From: Streptomyces fulvorobeus
GTDB taxonomy: Bacteria > Actinomycetota > Actinomycetes > Streptomycetales > Streptomycetaceae
Length of the DNA stretch: 64,000 nucleotides
Direction of reading: 5' to 3'
NCBI RefSeq assembly: GCF_013167895.1
Contig: NZ_BLWC01000001.1
Span: 1,860,001-1,924,000, forward strand
Each line of letters opens with the position of its first letter. Within the stretch, counting starts at the first letter, position 1. Both the position numbers and the translations under genes were made by a program. The notes under the pieces were generated by a model. The model had not been told where the DNA came from, searched no databases, and worked only from the letters and a program-made list of their open reading frames with translations. Positions 49,979 through 59,624 of this stretch are shown here, piece after piece.

Positions 49979-50024
49979 GGTGGGGCGGGTGGGACTCGAA
50001 CCCACGGCCGACGGATTATGAGTC
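49979..50024. other. attR: attR core (46 bp)
   Basis: Perfect copy of 10448-10493 that forms the 3' part of the functional tRNA gene. Integration into the 3' end keeps the tRNA intact because the phage brings the missing segment. Confidence 0.93.
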
Positions 50025-50054
50025 CGCTGCTCTAACCGGCTGAGCTACCGCCCC
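49981..50054 (-). tRNA. tRNA with CAU anticodon (tRNA-Ile2 or tRNA-Met)
   Basis: 74 nt cloverleaf: acceptor GGGGCGG/CCGCCCC, D-arm TAGCTCAGCCGGTTAGAGC, anticodon loop CTCATAA, T-arm GTGGGTTCGAGTCCCAC, discriminator A. CCA is encoded at 49978-49980. The anticodon region (AGAGCAG..GACTCATAATC..T.GG..G) looks more like bacterial lysidine-modified tRNA-Ile2 than elongator Met, but this needs a model-based test. It is the prophage integration target. Confidence 0.9.
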
Positions 50055-50257
50055 GTATCGGCGTGGCGCGTACAAGTGTGCGCGCCGTCTGCCGCAGCAT
50101 AGCCGGTCATACGATCTCTCGCTTCGGGTGGCCGGCTCCGCATGACCATGAGGACTGCGGTGACGCCTGCCCGGTTCCGGCCGCCGCGAAGTGTCCACGA
50201 AAGAGTCGTCGCGGGGCCCCGTCCGGGGGTGTGAGCGGTCGGTCGGGGTACGCGAAA

Positions 50258-50277
50258 AAGGGCCCCGAGGGGCCCTT
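50258..50277 (-). terminator. Terminator of the tRNA-Asn pair
   Basis: AAGGGCCCC and GGGGCCCTT form a strong stem, 11 bp beyond the 3' end of the first-listed tRNA-Asn gene, with a TTTTTCGCG run on the minus strand. Confidence 0.75.
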
Positions 50278-50287
50278 CTCCGTTCTG

Positions 50288-50360
50288 CTCCCCCGACTGG
50301 ACTCGAACCAGTAACCCTCCGGTTAACAGCCGAATGCTCTGCCAATTGAGCTACAGGGGA
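50288..50360 (-). tRNA. tRNA-Asn (GUU), distal copy
   Basis: 73 nt cloverleaf with acceptor TCCCCTG/CGGGGGA, anticodon loop CTGTTAA and T-arm ACTGGTTCGAGTCCAGT. No encoded CCA. Anticodon stem is TTCGG/CCGGA. Confidence 0.93.
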
Positions 50361-50365
50361 CCGCG

Positions 50366-50438
50366 CTCCCCCGACTGGACTCGAACCAGTAACCTGCCGG
50401 TTAACAGCCGGCTGCTCTGCCAATTGAGCTACAGGGGA
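50366..50438 (-). tRNA. tRNA-Asn (GUU), proximal copy
   Basis: Second tandem copy 5 bp away. Identical except in the anticodon stem and neighbours (GCCGG/CCGGC), where changes are compensatory, so both can fold. Confidence 0.93.
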
Positions 50439-50627
50439 TTGTGGCGTTGCCTCGAAACGACCTGCCTGGCGGCTGCCGGGCGGCGCGTGTTCGCTGCGAC
50501 ACATACATTAGCGCAAGCAGGGGGGTGCTCCGCCAATCGGTTCCGCCCGGGGTGATCCCGGCGAGCCCGGGTAGGCGGGTAACCACACGTCGCACGGAGC
50601 GCACGGAGCGAAGGAAGGGTGGCAGCC

Positions 50628-50939
50628 ATGCGGTACCGGCTCACATTCATCGCCGGACTGGCCCTCGGTTACGTGCTCGGCACGCGAGCCGGGCGCGAGC
50701 GGTACGAGCAACTGAAGAGGTCCGCGCAGCAGCTGGCCCAGAATCCCGCCGTCCGGAACGCCGCCGAGTCGGCCGCCCAGGGCGGGCGGGAGTTCGCCGG
50801 CAAGGCGTATCACTCGGTGAGCGAGAAGGTCGGTGACGTCGGCGACCGGGTGCCCGCGTCGGTGGCCGACCGGGTGCGTTCGCTGCGGGACCGCAGCGAG
50901 CGGAACGGCAGCGACGACTGGGGTACGACCAACACCTAG
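50628..50939 (+). CDS. YtxH-like small membrane/coiled-coil protein
   Basis: 103 residues: MRYRLTFIAGLALGYVLGTRAGRERYEQLKRSAQQLAQNPAVRNAAESAAQGGREFAGKAYHSVSEKVGDVGDRV. An N-terminal membrane helix with GY.LG...GRERYE, then a long amphipathic helix, the YtxH/gas-vesicle-like pattern. A GTG at 50619 gives three extra residues. Function is unclear; related proteins are linked to envelope stress. Confidence 0.7.
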   Translation: MRYRLTFIAGLALGYVLGTRAGRERYEQLKRSAQQLAQNPAVRNAAESAAQGGREFAGKAYHSVSEKVGDVGDRVPASVADRVRSLRDRSERNGSDDWGTTNT

Positions 50940-51016
50940 CCGGGCCGGGAGCGCCCGCGCCGGGCGTCCTCGGCGCCCGGTGCGGGAAAGCTCAGCCGGT
51001 GCGGCAGAATCTATGT

Positions 51017-52462
51017 ATGGGCATAGTCGCCGGCTTGGACAGTTCTTCCGCCTTCACTCACATCGTCGTCTGTGACACGGACACGGGCGCGGTGCTGCGG
51101 CAGGGGTACGCCGCACACCCCGTCGAGGCGAAGGCCAGCGAGGTCGATCCGCAGGTCTGGCTGCTCTCGCTCGGCGAGGCGGCCTCCGGCGGGCTGCTCG
51201 AAGGCGTGCAGGCCATCGGGGTCTCCGCCCAGCAGCACGGCCTCCTGCCCCTGGACCGCCAGGGCAATCTCGTACGCCCCGCGCTGCTCGGCAACGACCG
51301 GCGGGCGCAGGTAGCCGCGGCCGATCTGATCGACGGGCTGGGTGGGCGGCAAGCCTGGGCGGAGGCGGTCGGTGCCGTCCCGCAGGCCGCGCAGCCGGTG
51401 GCGAAGCTGCGCTGGCTGGCGCGGACCGAGCCGGAGAACGCGCAGCGCGTCGCCGCCGTCATGCAGCCGCACGACTGGCTGGTGTGGCAGCTGCTCGGCC
51501 GGCCGGCCCGGCGCACCACCGACCGCGGCGGCGCCTCGGGTACGGGGTACTGGTCGGCGGGTTCCGCCGCCTACCGCCCCGACCTCGTCGAGCTCGCGCT
51601 CGGCCACCAGGCGACGCTGCCCGAGGTGCTCGGCCCCTCGGAGTCCGCCGGGACCACGCCCGAGGGCTTGCTGATCTCCGCGGGTACGGGCGAGACGATG
51701 GCCGCCGCCTTCGGGCTCGGGGTCGCGGTCGGTGACGCGGTGGTGTCGCTGGGGGCCTCCGGTTCCGTGATGGCCGTGCACCACGAGGCCCTGGCCGATC
51801 CGACCGGGATGATCACCTCGTTCGCCGACGCCACCGGAATGCACCTGCCGGTCGTCCACACCTCCAACGCGGTGCGCGCCCTGCGCGGAACCGCCGAGAT
51901 GCTGGGCGTGGAAGGGCTGGACGAACTGTCCGCGCTGGCCCTGAAGTCGACGACGGGCGCCTCCGGACTCGTACTCCTGCCGTATCTGGAGGGTGAGCGC
52001 ACGCCCCAGCTGCCGAACACCGCGGGAACGCTGAGCGGGCTGCGCCGGGAGTCGATGAAGCCGGAGCATCTGGCGCGGGCGGCGTTCGAGGGGATGCTGT
52101 GCTCGCTGGCCGACGCGCTGGACGTACTGCGGCGCCGGGGGGTGGAGGTGCGGCGGGTGTTCCTGCTGGGGGCCGCGGCCGAACTGCCCGCCGTCCAGGC
52201 GATGGCGCCCGCGGTGTTCGGTACGCAGGTCGTCGTGCCGCAGCCCGCCGAGTACGCGGCGCTGGGCGCGGCCCGGCAGGCGGCCTGGGCGCTGGGTGTC
52301 TCGCAGGGGACGCTCGACCCGCGTACTCCCCCGGCCTGGCAGGGCGCCGCCGCCCAGGTGCTGGAGCCGGGCGAGGAGCTGGCGGCCGGGCGGGCCGTGC
52401 GTCAGCAGTACGGGGCGACCCGGGACCAGATCCATCCCGGGGCCTTCGACGGTTCCGCCTGA
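51017..52462 (+). CDS. xylB: FGGY-family carbohydrate kinase (xylulokinase-like)
   Basis: 481 residues from the ATG at 51017. GIVAGLDSSSAFTHIVVCD (ATP-site strand), VGVSAQQHG as GVSAQQHGLLPLD, GGASGTGYWS, phosphate loop SLGASGSVMAVHH and the C-terminal LLGAAAELPAVQAMAPAVFGTQVVVPQPAEYAALGAARQAAWALG. Predicted to phosphorylate a ketopentose such as D-xylulose; FGGY substrate specificity cannot be fixed by eye. No xylA is visible nearby. Confidence 0.82.
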   Translation: MGIVAGLDSSSAFTHIVVCDTDTGAVLRQGYAAHPVEAKASEVDPQVWLLSLGEAASGGLLEGVQAIGVSAQQHGLLPLDRQGNLVRPALLGNDRRAQVAAADLIDGLGGRQAWAEAVGAVPQAAQPVAKLRWLARTEPENAQRVAAVMQPHDWLVWQLLGRPARRTTDRGGASGTGYWSAGSAAYRPDLVELALGHQATLPEVLGPSESAGTTPEGLLISAGTGETMAAAFGLGVAVGDAVVSLGASGSVMAVHHEALADPTGMITSFADATGMHLPVVHTSNAVRALRGTAEMLGVEGLDELSALALKSTTGASGLVLLPYLEGERTPQLPNTAGTLSGLRRESMKPEHLARAAFEGMLCSLADALDVLRRRGVEVRRVFLLGAAAELPAVQAMAPAVFGTQVVVPQPAEYAALGAARQAAWALGVSQGTLDPRTPPAWQGAAAQVLEPGEELAAGRAVRQQYGATRDQIHPGAFDGSA

Positions 52463-52609
52463 GACGAGCCTCGCGTGCGGCGCCTCTCGCCGGGTGACTC
52501 CTGTATGACGCCGCTGTATGACCCGCGTTGAGGAAAAGTGTTCGCGGTCGTGCGCCGGGTGCCGGAAACTGGGGCGGCCTCTGCCCGACGCCGACCCCGA
52601 GAGACACGC

Positions 52610-54343
52610 GTGCTCATAAAGATTCTGCGGACCTATCTCGGTCCGTACCGGAAACCCATCGCGCTGCTGGTCTTCCTCCAGCTGCTCCAGACCTGTGCCA
52701 GCCTCTACCTGCCCAGCCTCAACGCGGACATCATCGACAACGGTGTCGTGAAGGGGGACACGGGTTACATCCTGGAGTTCGGCGGTCTGATGATCGCCGT
52801 GAGCGTCGTCCAGGTCGTGTGCAACGTCGGGGCCGTCTACTACGGTGCGCGGACCGCTTCCGCGCTCGGGCGCGATGTCCGGGCCTCGGTCTTCGACCGG
52901 GTGCAGTCCTTCTCCGCGCGTGAGCTCGGCCACTTCGGCGCGCCGTCGCTCATCACCCGTACGACCAATGACGTGCAGCAGGTCCAGACACTGGCCCTGA
53001 TGGCGTTCACCCTGATGGTCTCGGCGCCGATCATGTGTGTCGGCGGCATCATCATGGCGCTCGGGCAGGACGTGCCGCTCTCCGCCGTGCTGCTGGCCGT
53101 GGTGCCGGTCCTGGGGCTCTCGGTGAGCCTCATCGTCATGAGGATGCGTCCTCTGTTCCGCACGATGCAGGAGCGGCTCGACACGGTGAACCGGGTGCTG
53201 CGCGAGCAGATCACCGGCAACCGCGTCATCCGCGCCTTCGTCCGGGACGCGTACGAGGAGGAGCGCTTCCGTGGCGCCAACACCGATCTGACGGACGTGT
53301 CCCTGTCCACCGGCCGGCTGATGGCGCTGATGTTCCCGACCGTGATGACCGTGGTGAACGTGTCGTCCATCGCCGTCGTCTGGTTCGGTGCGCACCGCAT
53401 CGACAGCGGCGGGATGCGGATCGGTGCGCTGACCGCGTTCCTCGCGTATCTGATGCAGATCGTGATGGCGGTGATGATGGCCACCTTCATGTTCATGATG
53501 GTGCCGCGCGCCGAGGTCTGCGCCGAGCGCATCCAGGAGGTGCTGGAGACCGATTCGAGCGTGGTGCCGCCGCCCGCCCCGGTCACCGAGCTGAGCAGGC
53601 ACGGCCATCTGGAGGTCCGGGGAGCTGAGTTCCGCTATCCGGGCGCCGAGGAGCCGGTGCTGCGCGCGGTTGATCTGGTGGCGCGGCCCGGTGAGACGAC
53701 CGCGATCATCGGGTCGACGGGCAGCGGCAAGTCGACGCTGCTCGGTCTCGTACCCCGGCTGTTCGACGTGACGGACGGCGAGGTGCTCGTCGACGGCGTG
53801 GACGTGCGGAGACTCGACCCGGTGCTGCTGGCGAAGACCGTGAGCCTGGTGCCTCAGAAGCCGTATCTGTTCTCCGGGACGGTCGCGACGAATCTGCGGT
53901 ACGGGAATCCGGAGGCGACCGACGAGGAGCTCTGGCACGCGCTGGAGGTCGCCCAGGCCAAGGAGTTCGTGGAAGGGCTGGAGAACGGGCTGAACGCGCC
54001 GATCGCCCAGGGCGGCACCAATGTCTCCGGCGGTCAGCGGCAGCGGCTGGCGATCGCCAGGACGCTCGTGCAGCAGCCGGAGATCTACCTCTTCGACGAC
54101 TCGTTCTCGGCGCTGGACTACGCGACGGACGCCGCCCTGCGCCGGGCGCTCGCACGGGAGACGGCCGGGGCGACGGTGCTGATCGTGGCGCAACGGGTGT
54201 CCACCATCCGTGAAGCCGACCGCATCCTGGTGCTGGACGAGGGCCGGATCGTGGGGACCGGCACCCATCACGAGCTGATGGACGGCAATGAAACGTACCG
54301 GGAGATCGTGCTCTCCCAGCTGACGGAAGCGGAGGCCGCGTAA
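52610..54343 (+). CDS. ABC exporter half-transporter (heterodimer partner 1)
   Basis: 577 residues from GTG 52610. Six-helix membrane domain (about 15-310) and nucleotide-binding domain with Walker A GSTGSGKST, signature VSGGQRQRL, Walker B YLFDDSFSALD and H-loop region VAQRVST (the switch His is replaced by Gln). The residue after the Walker B Asp is Asp instead of catalytic Glu. That pattern marks the degenerate-site partner of heterodimeric exporters such as TM287/288. Overlaps its partner gene by one base. Confidence 0.85.
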   Translation: MLIKILRTYLGPYRKPIALLVFLQLLQTCASLYLPSLNADIIDNGVVKGDTGYILEFGGLMIAVSVVQVVCNVGAVYYGARTASALGRDVRASVFDRVQSFSARELGHFGAPSLITRTTNDVQQVQTLALMAFTLMVSAPIMCVGGIIMALGQDVPLSAVLLAVVPVLGLSVSLIVMRMRPLFRTMQERLDTVNRVLREQITGNRVIRAFVRDAYEEERFRGANTDLTDVSLSTGRLMALMFPTVMTVVNVSSIAVVWFGAHRIDSGGMRIGALTAFLAYLMQIVMAVMMATFMFMMVPRAEVCAERIQEVLETDSSVVPPPAPVTELSRHGHLEVRGAEFRYPGAEEPVLRAVDLVARPGETTAIIGSTGSGKSTLLGLVPRLFDVTDGEVLVDGVDVRRLDPVLLAKTVSLVPQKPYLFSGTVATNLRYGNPEATDEELWHALEVAQAKEFVEGLENGLNAPIAQGGTNVSGGQRQRLAIARTLVQQPEIYLFDDSFSALDYATDAALRRALARETAGATVLIVAQRVSTIREADRILVLDEGRIVGTGTHHELMDGNETYREIVLSQLTEAEAA

Positions 54344-56277
54344 TGGCCGGGCCAGGCGGACGCATGGTGGGGGGCGGGGCTCCAACCGAGCGGTCCATGG
54401 ACTTCAAGGGGTCCGGGAAGAGGCTGCTGAGGAGACTCAGCCAGGAGAAGTCCTCGCTGTACGCGATGCTCGTCGCGGTGGCGTTGAGTGTGGGGCTCTC
54501 GGTGGTCGGCCCGAAGATCCTCGGGCACGCGACCGACCTGATCTTCGCGGGGGTCGTCGGCCGCGGTATGCCGGAGGGGTCCACGAAGGCCCAGGCCGTC
54601 GAGGACCTGCGGGAGAAGGGCAGCGACGGACTCGCCGACATGCTCTCCGCCGTGGACTTCACCCCGGGCGAGGGCATCGACTTCGGCGCGGTGGGCGACG
54701 TGCTGCTGGTGGCGCTGGTCGTCTACCTGGGTGCGGGGCTGCTGATGCTGGTGTCCACGCGGCTGTCGGTCCGGGTGATCAACCGGGTCGTCTTCCAGTT
54801 GCGCGAGGACCTCCAGACGAAGCTGTCGCGGCTGCCGCTGTCGTACTTCGACCGGCAGAAGCGCGGTGAGGTGCTCAGCCGTGCGACGAACGACATCGAC
54901 AACATCTCGCAGACGATGCAGCAGACGCTGGGTCAGCTCATCAACTCGCTGCTGACCATCGTCGGCGTGCTGATCATGATGTTCTGGATCTCCCCGCTGC
55001 TGGCGCTGGTCGCCCTGGTGACGATCCCGGTGTCCGTGTTCGTCGCGGCGCGGGTCGGCAAGCGCTCGCAGCCGCAGTTCGTGCGGCAGTGGAAGGTGAC
55101 GGGCCGGCTCAACGCCCACATCGAGGAGATGTACTCGGGTCACACCCTGGTGAAGGTCTTCGGCCGGCAGGAGGAGTCCGCGAGGGACTTCGCCGAGCAG
55201 AACGACGCGCTGTACGAGGCCGGTTTCAAGGCGCAGTTCAACAGCGGGATCATGCAGCCGCTGATGATGTTCGTGTCGAACCTGAACTACGTGCTGGTCG
55301 CGGTCGTCGGCGGGCTGCGGGTGGCTTCGGGCGCGCTGTCCATCGGTGACGTACAGGCGTTCATCCAGTACTCCCGGCAGTTCTCGATGCCGCTGACGCA
55401 GGTCGCCTCGATGGCGAACCTGGTGCAGTCGGGTGTCGCCTCGGCCGAGCGCGTCTTCGAGCTGCTGGACGCCGACGAGCAGGAGCCGGACCCGGACCCG
55501 GAGCGGCGCGAGCGCCCGGGCAGGCCGCTGGGCAGTGTCTCGCTGGAGAGGGTCTCCTTCCGCTACGAGCCGGACAAGCCGCTCATCGAGGACCTGTCGC
55601 TGAGCGTGGAGCCCGGACACACGGTCGCGATCGTCGGCCCGACCGGGGCGGGCAAGACGACCCTGGTCAACCTCCTGATGCGGTTCTACGAGGTGACGGG
55701 CGGCCGGATCGTCCTCGACGGGACCGATGTGTCGGTGATGTCCCGCGACGAACTGCGGTCCCAGATAGGCATGGTCCTCCAGGACACCTGGCTGTTCGGC
55801 GGATCGATCGCGGACAACATCGCGTACGGCGCTTCGCGCGAGGTCGGCCGGGCGGAGATCGAGGAAGCGGCGAAGGCGGCCCACGCCGACCGTTTCGTGC
55901 GCACCCTGCCGGACGGTTACGACACGGTGATCGACGACGAGGGCTCCGGGGTCAGTGCGGGTGAGAAGCAGCTGATCACCATCGCGCGGGCGTTCCTGTC
56001 CGACCCGGTGATCCTGGTGCTCGACGAGGCGACCAGCTCGGTGGACACCCGTACCGAGGTGCTGATCCAGAAGGCGATGGCCCGTCTCGCGCACGGCCGC
56101 ACCAGTTTCGTGATCGCGCACCGGCTCTCCACGATCCGGGACGCGGACGTGATCCTGGTGATGGAGAACGGCTCGATCGTCGAGCAGGGCACGCACGAGG
56201 GGCTGCTGGCGGCGAAGGGCGCCTACGCCCGGCTGTACGCGGCGCAGTTCGCCGAGGCGCTCGCCGAGGTGGACTGA
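54343..56277 (+). CDS. ABC exporter half-transporter (heterodimer partner 2)
   Basis: 644 residues. Membrane domain (about 30-370), which has a long insert after helix 1 (residues about 70-115), then a nucleotide-binding domain with Walker A GPTGAGKTT, signature VSAGEKQL, Walker B VLVLDEATSSVD (written ILVLDEATSSVD) with the catalytic Glu and H-loop IAHRLSTIRDAD. It is the catalytically complete partner. TAATG overlap with the upstream gene indicates a 1:1 complex. Substrate unknown (multidrug or lipid type). Confidence 0.87.
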   Translation: MAGPGGRMVGGGAPTERSMDFKGSGKRLLRRLSQEKSSLYAMLVAVALSVGLSVVGPKILGHATDLIFAGVVGRGMPEGSTKAQAVEDLREKGSDGLADMLSAVDFTPGEGIDFGAVGDVLLVALVVYLGAGLLMLVSTRLSVRVINRVVFQLREDLQTKLSRLPLSYFDRQKRGEVLSRATNDIDNISQTMQQTLGQLINSLLTIVGVLIMMFWISPLLALVALVTIPVSVFVAARVGKRSQPQFVRQWKVTGRLNAHIEEMYSGHTLVKVFGRQEESARDFAEQNDALYEAGFKAQFNSGIMQPLMMFVSNLNYVLVAVVGGLRVASGALSIGDVQAFIQYSRQFSMPLTQVASMANLVQSGVASAERVFELLDADEQEPDPDPERRERPGRPLGSVSLERVSFRYEPDKPLIEDLSLSVEPGHTVAIVGPTGAGKTTLVNLLMRFYEVTGGRIVLDGTDVSVMSRDELRSQIGMVLQDTWLFGGSIADNIAYGASREVGRAEIEEAAKAAHADRFVRTLPDGYDTVIDDEGSGVSAGEKQLITIARAFLSDPVILVLDEATSSVDTRTEVLIQKAMARLAHGRTSFVIAHRLSTIRDADVILVMENGSIVEQGTHEGLLAAKGAYARLYAAQFAEALAEVD

Positions 56278-56297
56278 GCCGTGCCGCGTGGAAGCCT

Positions 56298-57386
56298 TCA
56301 GTCCAGATAGCCGCGGAGTTGGTCCGCGAAGGCGTGGTCCCGCAGCTTGCCGAGGGTCTTGGACTCTATCTGGCGGATGCGTTCGCGCGTCACGCCGAAG
56401 ATCTTCCCTATCTCCTCGAGCGTGCGGGGCCGCCCGTCGGCCAGTCCGTAGCGCAACTGGACCACCTTACGCTCCCGCTCGCCGAGGGTGGAGAGCACCA
56501 CCTCCAGGTGTTCGCGCAGCAGCAGGAACGCGGCGGACTCGACGGGGGAGGCGGCGTCGCCGTCCTCGATGAGGTCTCCGAAGGAGACGTCGTCCTCCGC
56601 GCCGACCGGGGCGTGCAGCGAGACGGGTTCCTGGGCGAGGCGCAGGACCTCGCCGACCCGCTCCGGTGTCAGGCCGAGCTGGGCGGCGACCTCTTCGGAC
56701 GTCGGCTCGTATCCCCGCTCCTGGAGCAGACGGCGCTGGACCCGTACGACACGGTTGATCAGTTCGACGACGTGGACGGGGACCCTTATGGTCCTGGCCT
56801 GGTCGGCGAGGGCGCGGGACATGGCCTGGCGTATCCACCAGGTCGCGTACGTGGAGAACTTGTAGCCCCGGGCGTAGTCGAACTTCTCGACGGCCCTGAT
56901 CAGCCCGAGGTTTCCCTCCTGGACGAGATCGAGCATGGTCAGTCCCCGGCCCACGTACCGCTTGGCCACGGAGACGACGAGGCGGAGGTTGGCCTCGATG
57001 AGCCGGCGCTTGGCCGTCCGTCCCATGACCACGAGCCGGTCGAGGTCGACGGCGAGCCGGGTGTCGGGATCGGGGGTGCCGGCGAGCCGTTCCTCCGCGA
57101 AGAGCCCCGCTTCGACGCGGCGGGCGAGGTCCACCTCCTCGGCGGCGGTGAGCAGCGGAATCCTGCCGATCTCCCGCAGGTACTGGCGGAAGAGGTCGGA
57201 GGAGGTGCCGCCGGTGTCCGGGCGGCCGCGCCGCTCCGGGGACGCGGGCGGCTCCGGGCTTTCTTCCATCACCGGGTCCGTCGCCTCCCCGGGTGGGGCC
57301 CCGGCCTGCGGCCGGCTCACGGCCCGGTGGAGCGCGGGGAACGCCGGGACATGCTGGGTCGGGCTCGTCACGGTCCGGGTCTGCAC
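56298..57386 (-). CDS. hrdA: Principal-type RNA polymerase sigma factor, HrdA-like
   Basis: 362 residues. sigma70 regions in order: 1.2 ([33 protein letters not shown]), 2 ([67 protein letters not shown]), 3 and 4 ([49 protein letters not shown]). Position beside dnaG matches my memory of hrdA in S. coelicolor, but hrdD cannot be excluded without alignment. Ends 20 bp from the convergent ABC gene. Confidence 0.8.
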   Translation of the reverse strand: MQTRTVTSPTQHVPAFPALHRAVSRPQAGAPPGEATDPVMEESPEPPASPERRGRPDTGGTSSDLFRQYLREIGRIPLLTAAEEVDLARRVEAGLFAEERLAGTPDPDTRLAVDLDRLVVMGRTAKRRLIEANLRLVVSVAKRYVGRGLTMLDLVQEGNLGLIRAVEKFDYARGYKFSTYATWWIRQAMSRALADQARTIRVPVHVVELINRVVRVQRRLLQERGYEPTSEEVAAQLGLTPERVGEVLRLAQEPVSLHAPVGAEDDVSFGDLIEDGDAASPVESAAFLLLREHLEVVLSTLGERERKVVQLRYGLADGRPRTLEEIGKIFGVTRERIRQIESKTLGKLRDHAFADQLRGYLD

Positions 57387-57609
57387 GGGGGCGACCTCCA
57401 GGTGATCGCGCTGCCGGACCGCGGCGGGTGTGGGGGTCCGCCCTCGGTGGACCGACCGCGCTCCGATGACTCAGGCACCGCCACCCAGTGTGGGGTACGA
57501 CACATCGCCGCCACGAGGGGCGTGCGGTGACTTTCTGAGTCCGGCGGGTGACCGCAGGGTTACGGGGCGGGGCCCGGGGGCGGTCCGGGGCGGGGGCCGG
57601 GCGGGCGCG

Positions 57610-59514
57610 TCAGAGCGCGTCGGCGCCGTTGCTGCGCAGGGACTGGGCGTACTGCTGGAGGACCCACACCTCGTTCTGCGCGGCCGCCAGGTGCTCGGGG
57701 GCCACATTGCTTCCGAGGCGGGCGAGACTGCCCTGCACATCGTCGATACGGCGGTCGACGGCGCGCAGCCGGACCTGGACGAGCTGCATGCCCGCGTACG
57801 TCTCGTCGATCGACTTGCCGTGGAACACCTCGACGGCCAGCTCGGTGACGAGGTTGCGCACGGTGTCGTCGGGGGCCGCGTCCAACACGCTGACCAGGTA
57901 CTCGCGGGTCTCGGCCAGACCTTGTTCGGCGCCGCCCGCCTCGGCGATGCACTGGCGTACGGCCGCGTACGGCGGGGCGGTGAACTCGTCGACCCCGTAG
58001 GCGTCGAAGGCCGGTGAGACCAGGGCGGGCTTCTGGAGGGCCAGCTTGAGCAGTTCGCGCTCGGTGCGGTGGGCGGGGCTGCGGAGGTTGAGCGCGGGGC
58101 CCGAGAGGCCCGCCGGGGCGGCGGGGGCCGGATAGCGGGGGGCGTCCCGGGACGGGCCCCGCGCGGGACCGCGGTCGCCCCGGTCCCTGGACCAGCGGGC
58201 GATCTGCGCCACCCGGCGTACGACGAACTCCTGGTCGAGGATGCCGACGAGGCCCGCGAGCTGGACGGCGACCTCGCGCTGCACACTGCTCGTCTTGATC
58301 TTCGCGACCACCGGCGCGGCCTCGTCGAGGGCGGCGGCGCGGCCCGCCGGGGTCTCCAGGTCGTACCGGCCGACGATCTGGCGCAGCGCGAACTCGAAGA
58401 GCGGGGTACGGGGTTCGACGAGGTCGCGGACGGCCTCGTCACCCTTGGCCAGCCGCAGGTCGCACGGGTCCATGTTGTCCGGGGCGATCGCGATGTAGGT
58501 CTCGGCGGCGAACTTCTGGTCGTCCTCGAAAGCGCGCAGGGCCGCCTTCTGGCCCGCGGAGTCACCGTCGAAGGTGAAGATCACCCGGGCGCTGCCGTTG
58601 TCCATGAGGAGGCGGCGCAGGAGCTTGATGTGGTCGTTGCCGAACGCCGTGCCGCAGGTGGCGACGGCGGTGGTGACCCCGGCCAGGTGGCAGGCCATGA
58701 CGTCGGTGTAGCCCTCGACGACGACGGCGCGGCTGGCCTTGGCGATGTCCTTCTTGGCGAGGTCGATCCCGTAGAGGACCTGGGACTTCTTGTAGATCGA
58801 GGTGTCGGGGGTGTTGAGGTACTTCGGCCCGTTGTCGTCGTCGCGCAGCTTGCGCGCGCCGAAGCCGACGATCTCCCCGGAGGTGTCGCTGATCGGCCAC
58901 ATGAGGCGCCCGCGGAAGCGGTCGATGGGGCCGCGGCGGCCGTCCTGGGAGAGGCCGGAGGTGATGAGCTCCTTGTCGCTGAAGCCCTGGCCGCGCAGAT
59001 GCCGGGTGAGGTGGTCCCAGCCCGCGGGGCTGTAACCGACACCGAAGTGGGCGGCGGCCGCCTGGTCGAAGCCGCGTTCCGCGAGGAACTTGCGGCCGAT
59101 CTCGGCCTCGGGACCGTCCAGCTGATCCACGTAGAACCGGGCGGCGGCCTTGTGGGCCTCGACCAGCCGGATGCGTTCGCCGCGCTGGTGGGAGGGGTTG
59201 TAGCCGCCCTCCTCGTACCGCAGGGTGATGCCCGCCTTCCCGGCGAGGCGCTCGACCGTCTCGGAGAAGGTGAGGTGGTCGATCTTCATCACGAAGGCGA
59301 TCGTGTCGCCGCCCTCCTGGCAGCCGAAGCAGTGGAAGAGCCCCTTGCTGGGGCTGACCTGGAAGGAGGGGGACTTCTCGTCGTGGAAGGGGCAGAGTCC
59401 TTTGAGGTTTCCGCCGCCCGCGTTGCGCAGCTGGAGGTACTCGGAAACGACGGCGTCGATCGGGACCGCGTCCCGTACCGCCTTCACGTCGTCGTCATTG
59501 ATCCTGCCTGCCAC
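57610..59514 (-). CDS. dnaG: DNA primase
   Basis: 634 residues from GTG 59514. CHC2 zinc-binding domain (GLCPFHDEKSPSFQVSPSKGLFHCFGC, about 40-66), TOPRIM RNA-polymerase core with VVVEGYTDVMACHLAG and FTFDGDSAGQKAALRA, and a C-terminal helicase-binding region. Makes primers for chromosome replication. Chromosomal gene, distinct from the phage prim-pol. Confidence 0.96.
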   Translation of the reverse strand: MAGRINDDDVKAVRDAVPIDAVVSEYLQLRNAGGGNLKGLCPFHDEKSPSFQVSPSKGLFHCFGCQEGGDTIAFVMKIDHLTFSETVERLAGKAGITLRYEEGGYNPSHQRGERIRLVEAHKAAARFYVDQLDGPEAEIGRKFLAERGFDQAAAAHFGVGYSPAGWDHLTRHLRGQGFSDKELITSGLSQDGRRGPIDRFRGRLMWPISDTSGEIVGFGARKLRDDDNGPKYLNTPDTSIYKKSQVLYGIDLAKKDIAKASRAVVVEGYTDVMACHLAGVTTAVATCGTAFGNDHIKLLRRLLMDNGSARVIFTFDGDSAGQKAALRAFEDDQKFAAETYIAIAPDNMDPCDLRLAKGDEAVRDLVEPRTPLFEFALRQIVGRYDLETPAGRAAALDEAAPVVAKIKTSSVQREVAVQLAGLVGILDQEFVVRRVAQIARWSRDRGDRGPARGPSRDAPRYPAPAAPAGLSGPALNLRSPAHRTERELLKLALQKPALVSPAFDAYGVDEFTAPPYAAVRQCIAEAGGAEQGLAETREYLVSVLDAAPDDTVRNLVTELAVEVFHGKSIDETYAGMQLVQVRLRAVDRRIDDVQGSLARLGSNVAPEHLAAAQNEVWVLQQYAQSLRSNGADAL

Positions 59515-59624
59515 CCGTGAAGTCTACGGGTGGCCACGGCGGCCGGACCGCACGGCGGTGTGATCCGCGGAACGTGTGGCGCGGCCGGGGGGCCGGAGGG
59601 CCCGTCCCGGTCGCCCGCACCCGG

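Larger units (their letters stand above)
10448..50024. mobile_element. Integrated temperate siphovirus prophage, 39.6 kb
   Basis: Delimited by a 46-bp perfect direct repeat of a tRNA gene's 3' part at 10448-10493 (attL) and 49979-50024 (attR). It contains a tyrosine integrase beside attR, a divergent repressor switch, replication genes, small and large terminase, portal, protease, capsid, connectors, tail tube, tape measure, tail proteins, endolysin and holin candidates. Gene order follows HK97-like siphoviruses. All essential classes are present, so the prophage may be intact. The exceptions are apparent single-base lesions in a head-tail connector gene and in one small early gene. Confidence 0.95.

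Noticed and set aside
51011..54385. 1124-codon minus-strand open frame opposite kinase and ABC genes
   Set aside because: The plus strand has FGGY and ABC motifs in place; the minus translation is His/Arg/Asp-rich and without motifs.
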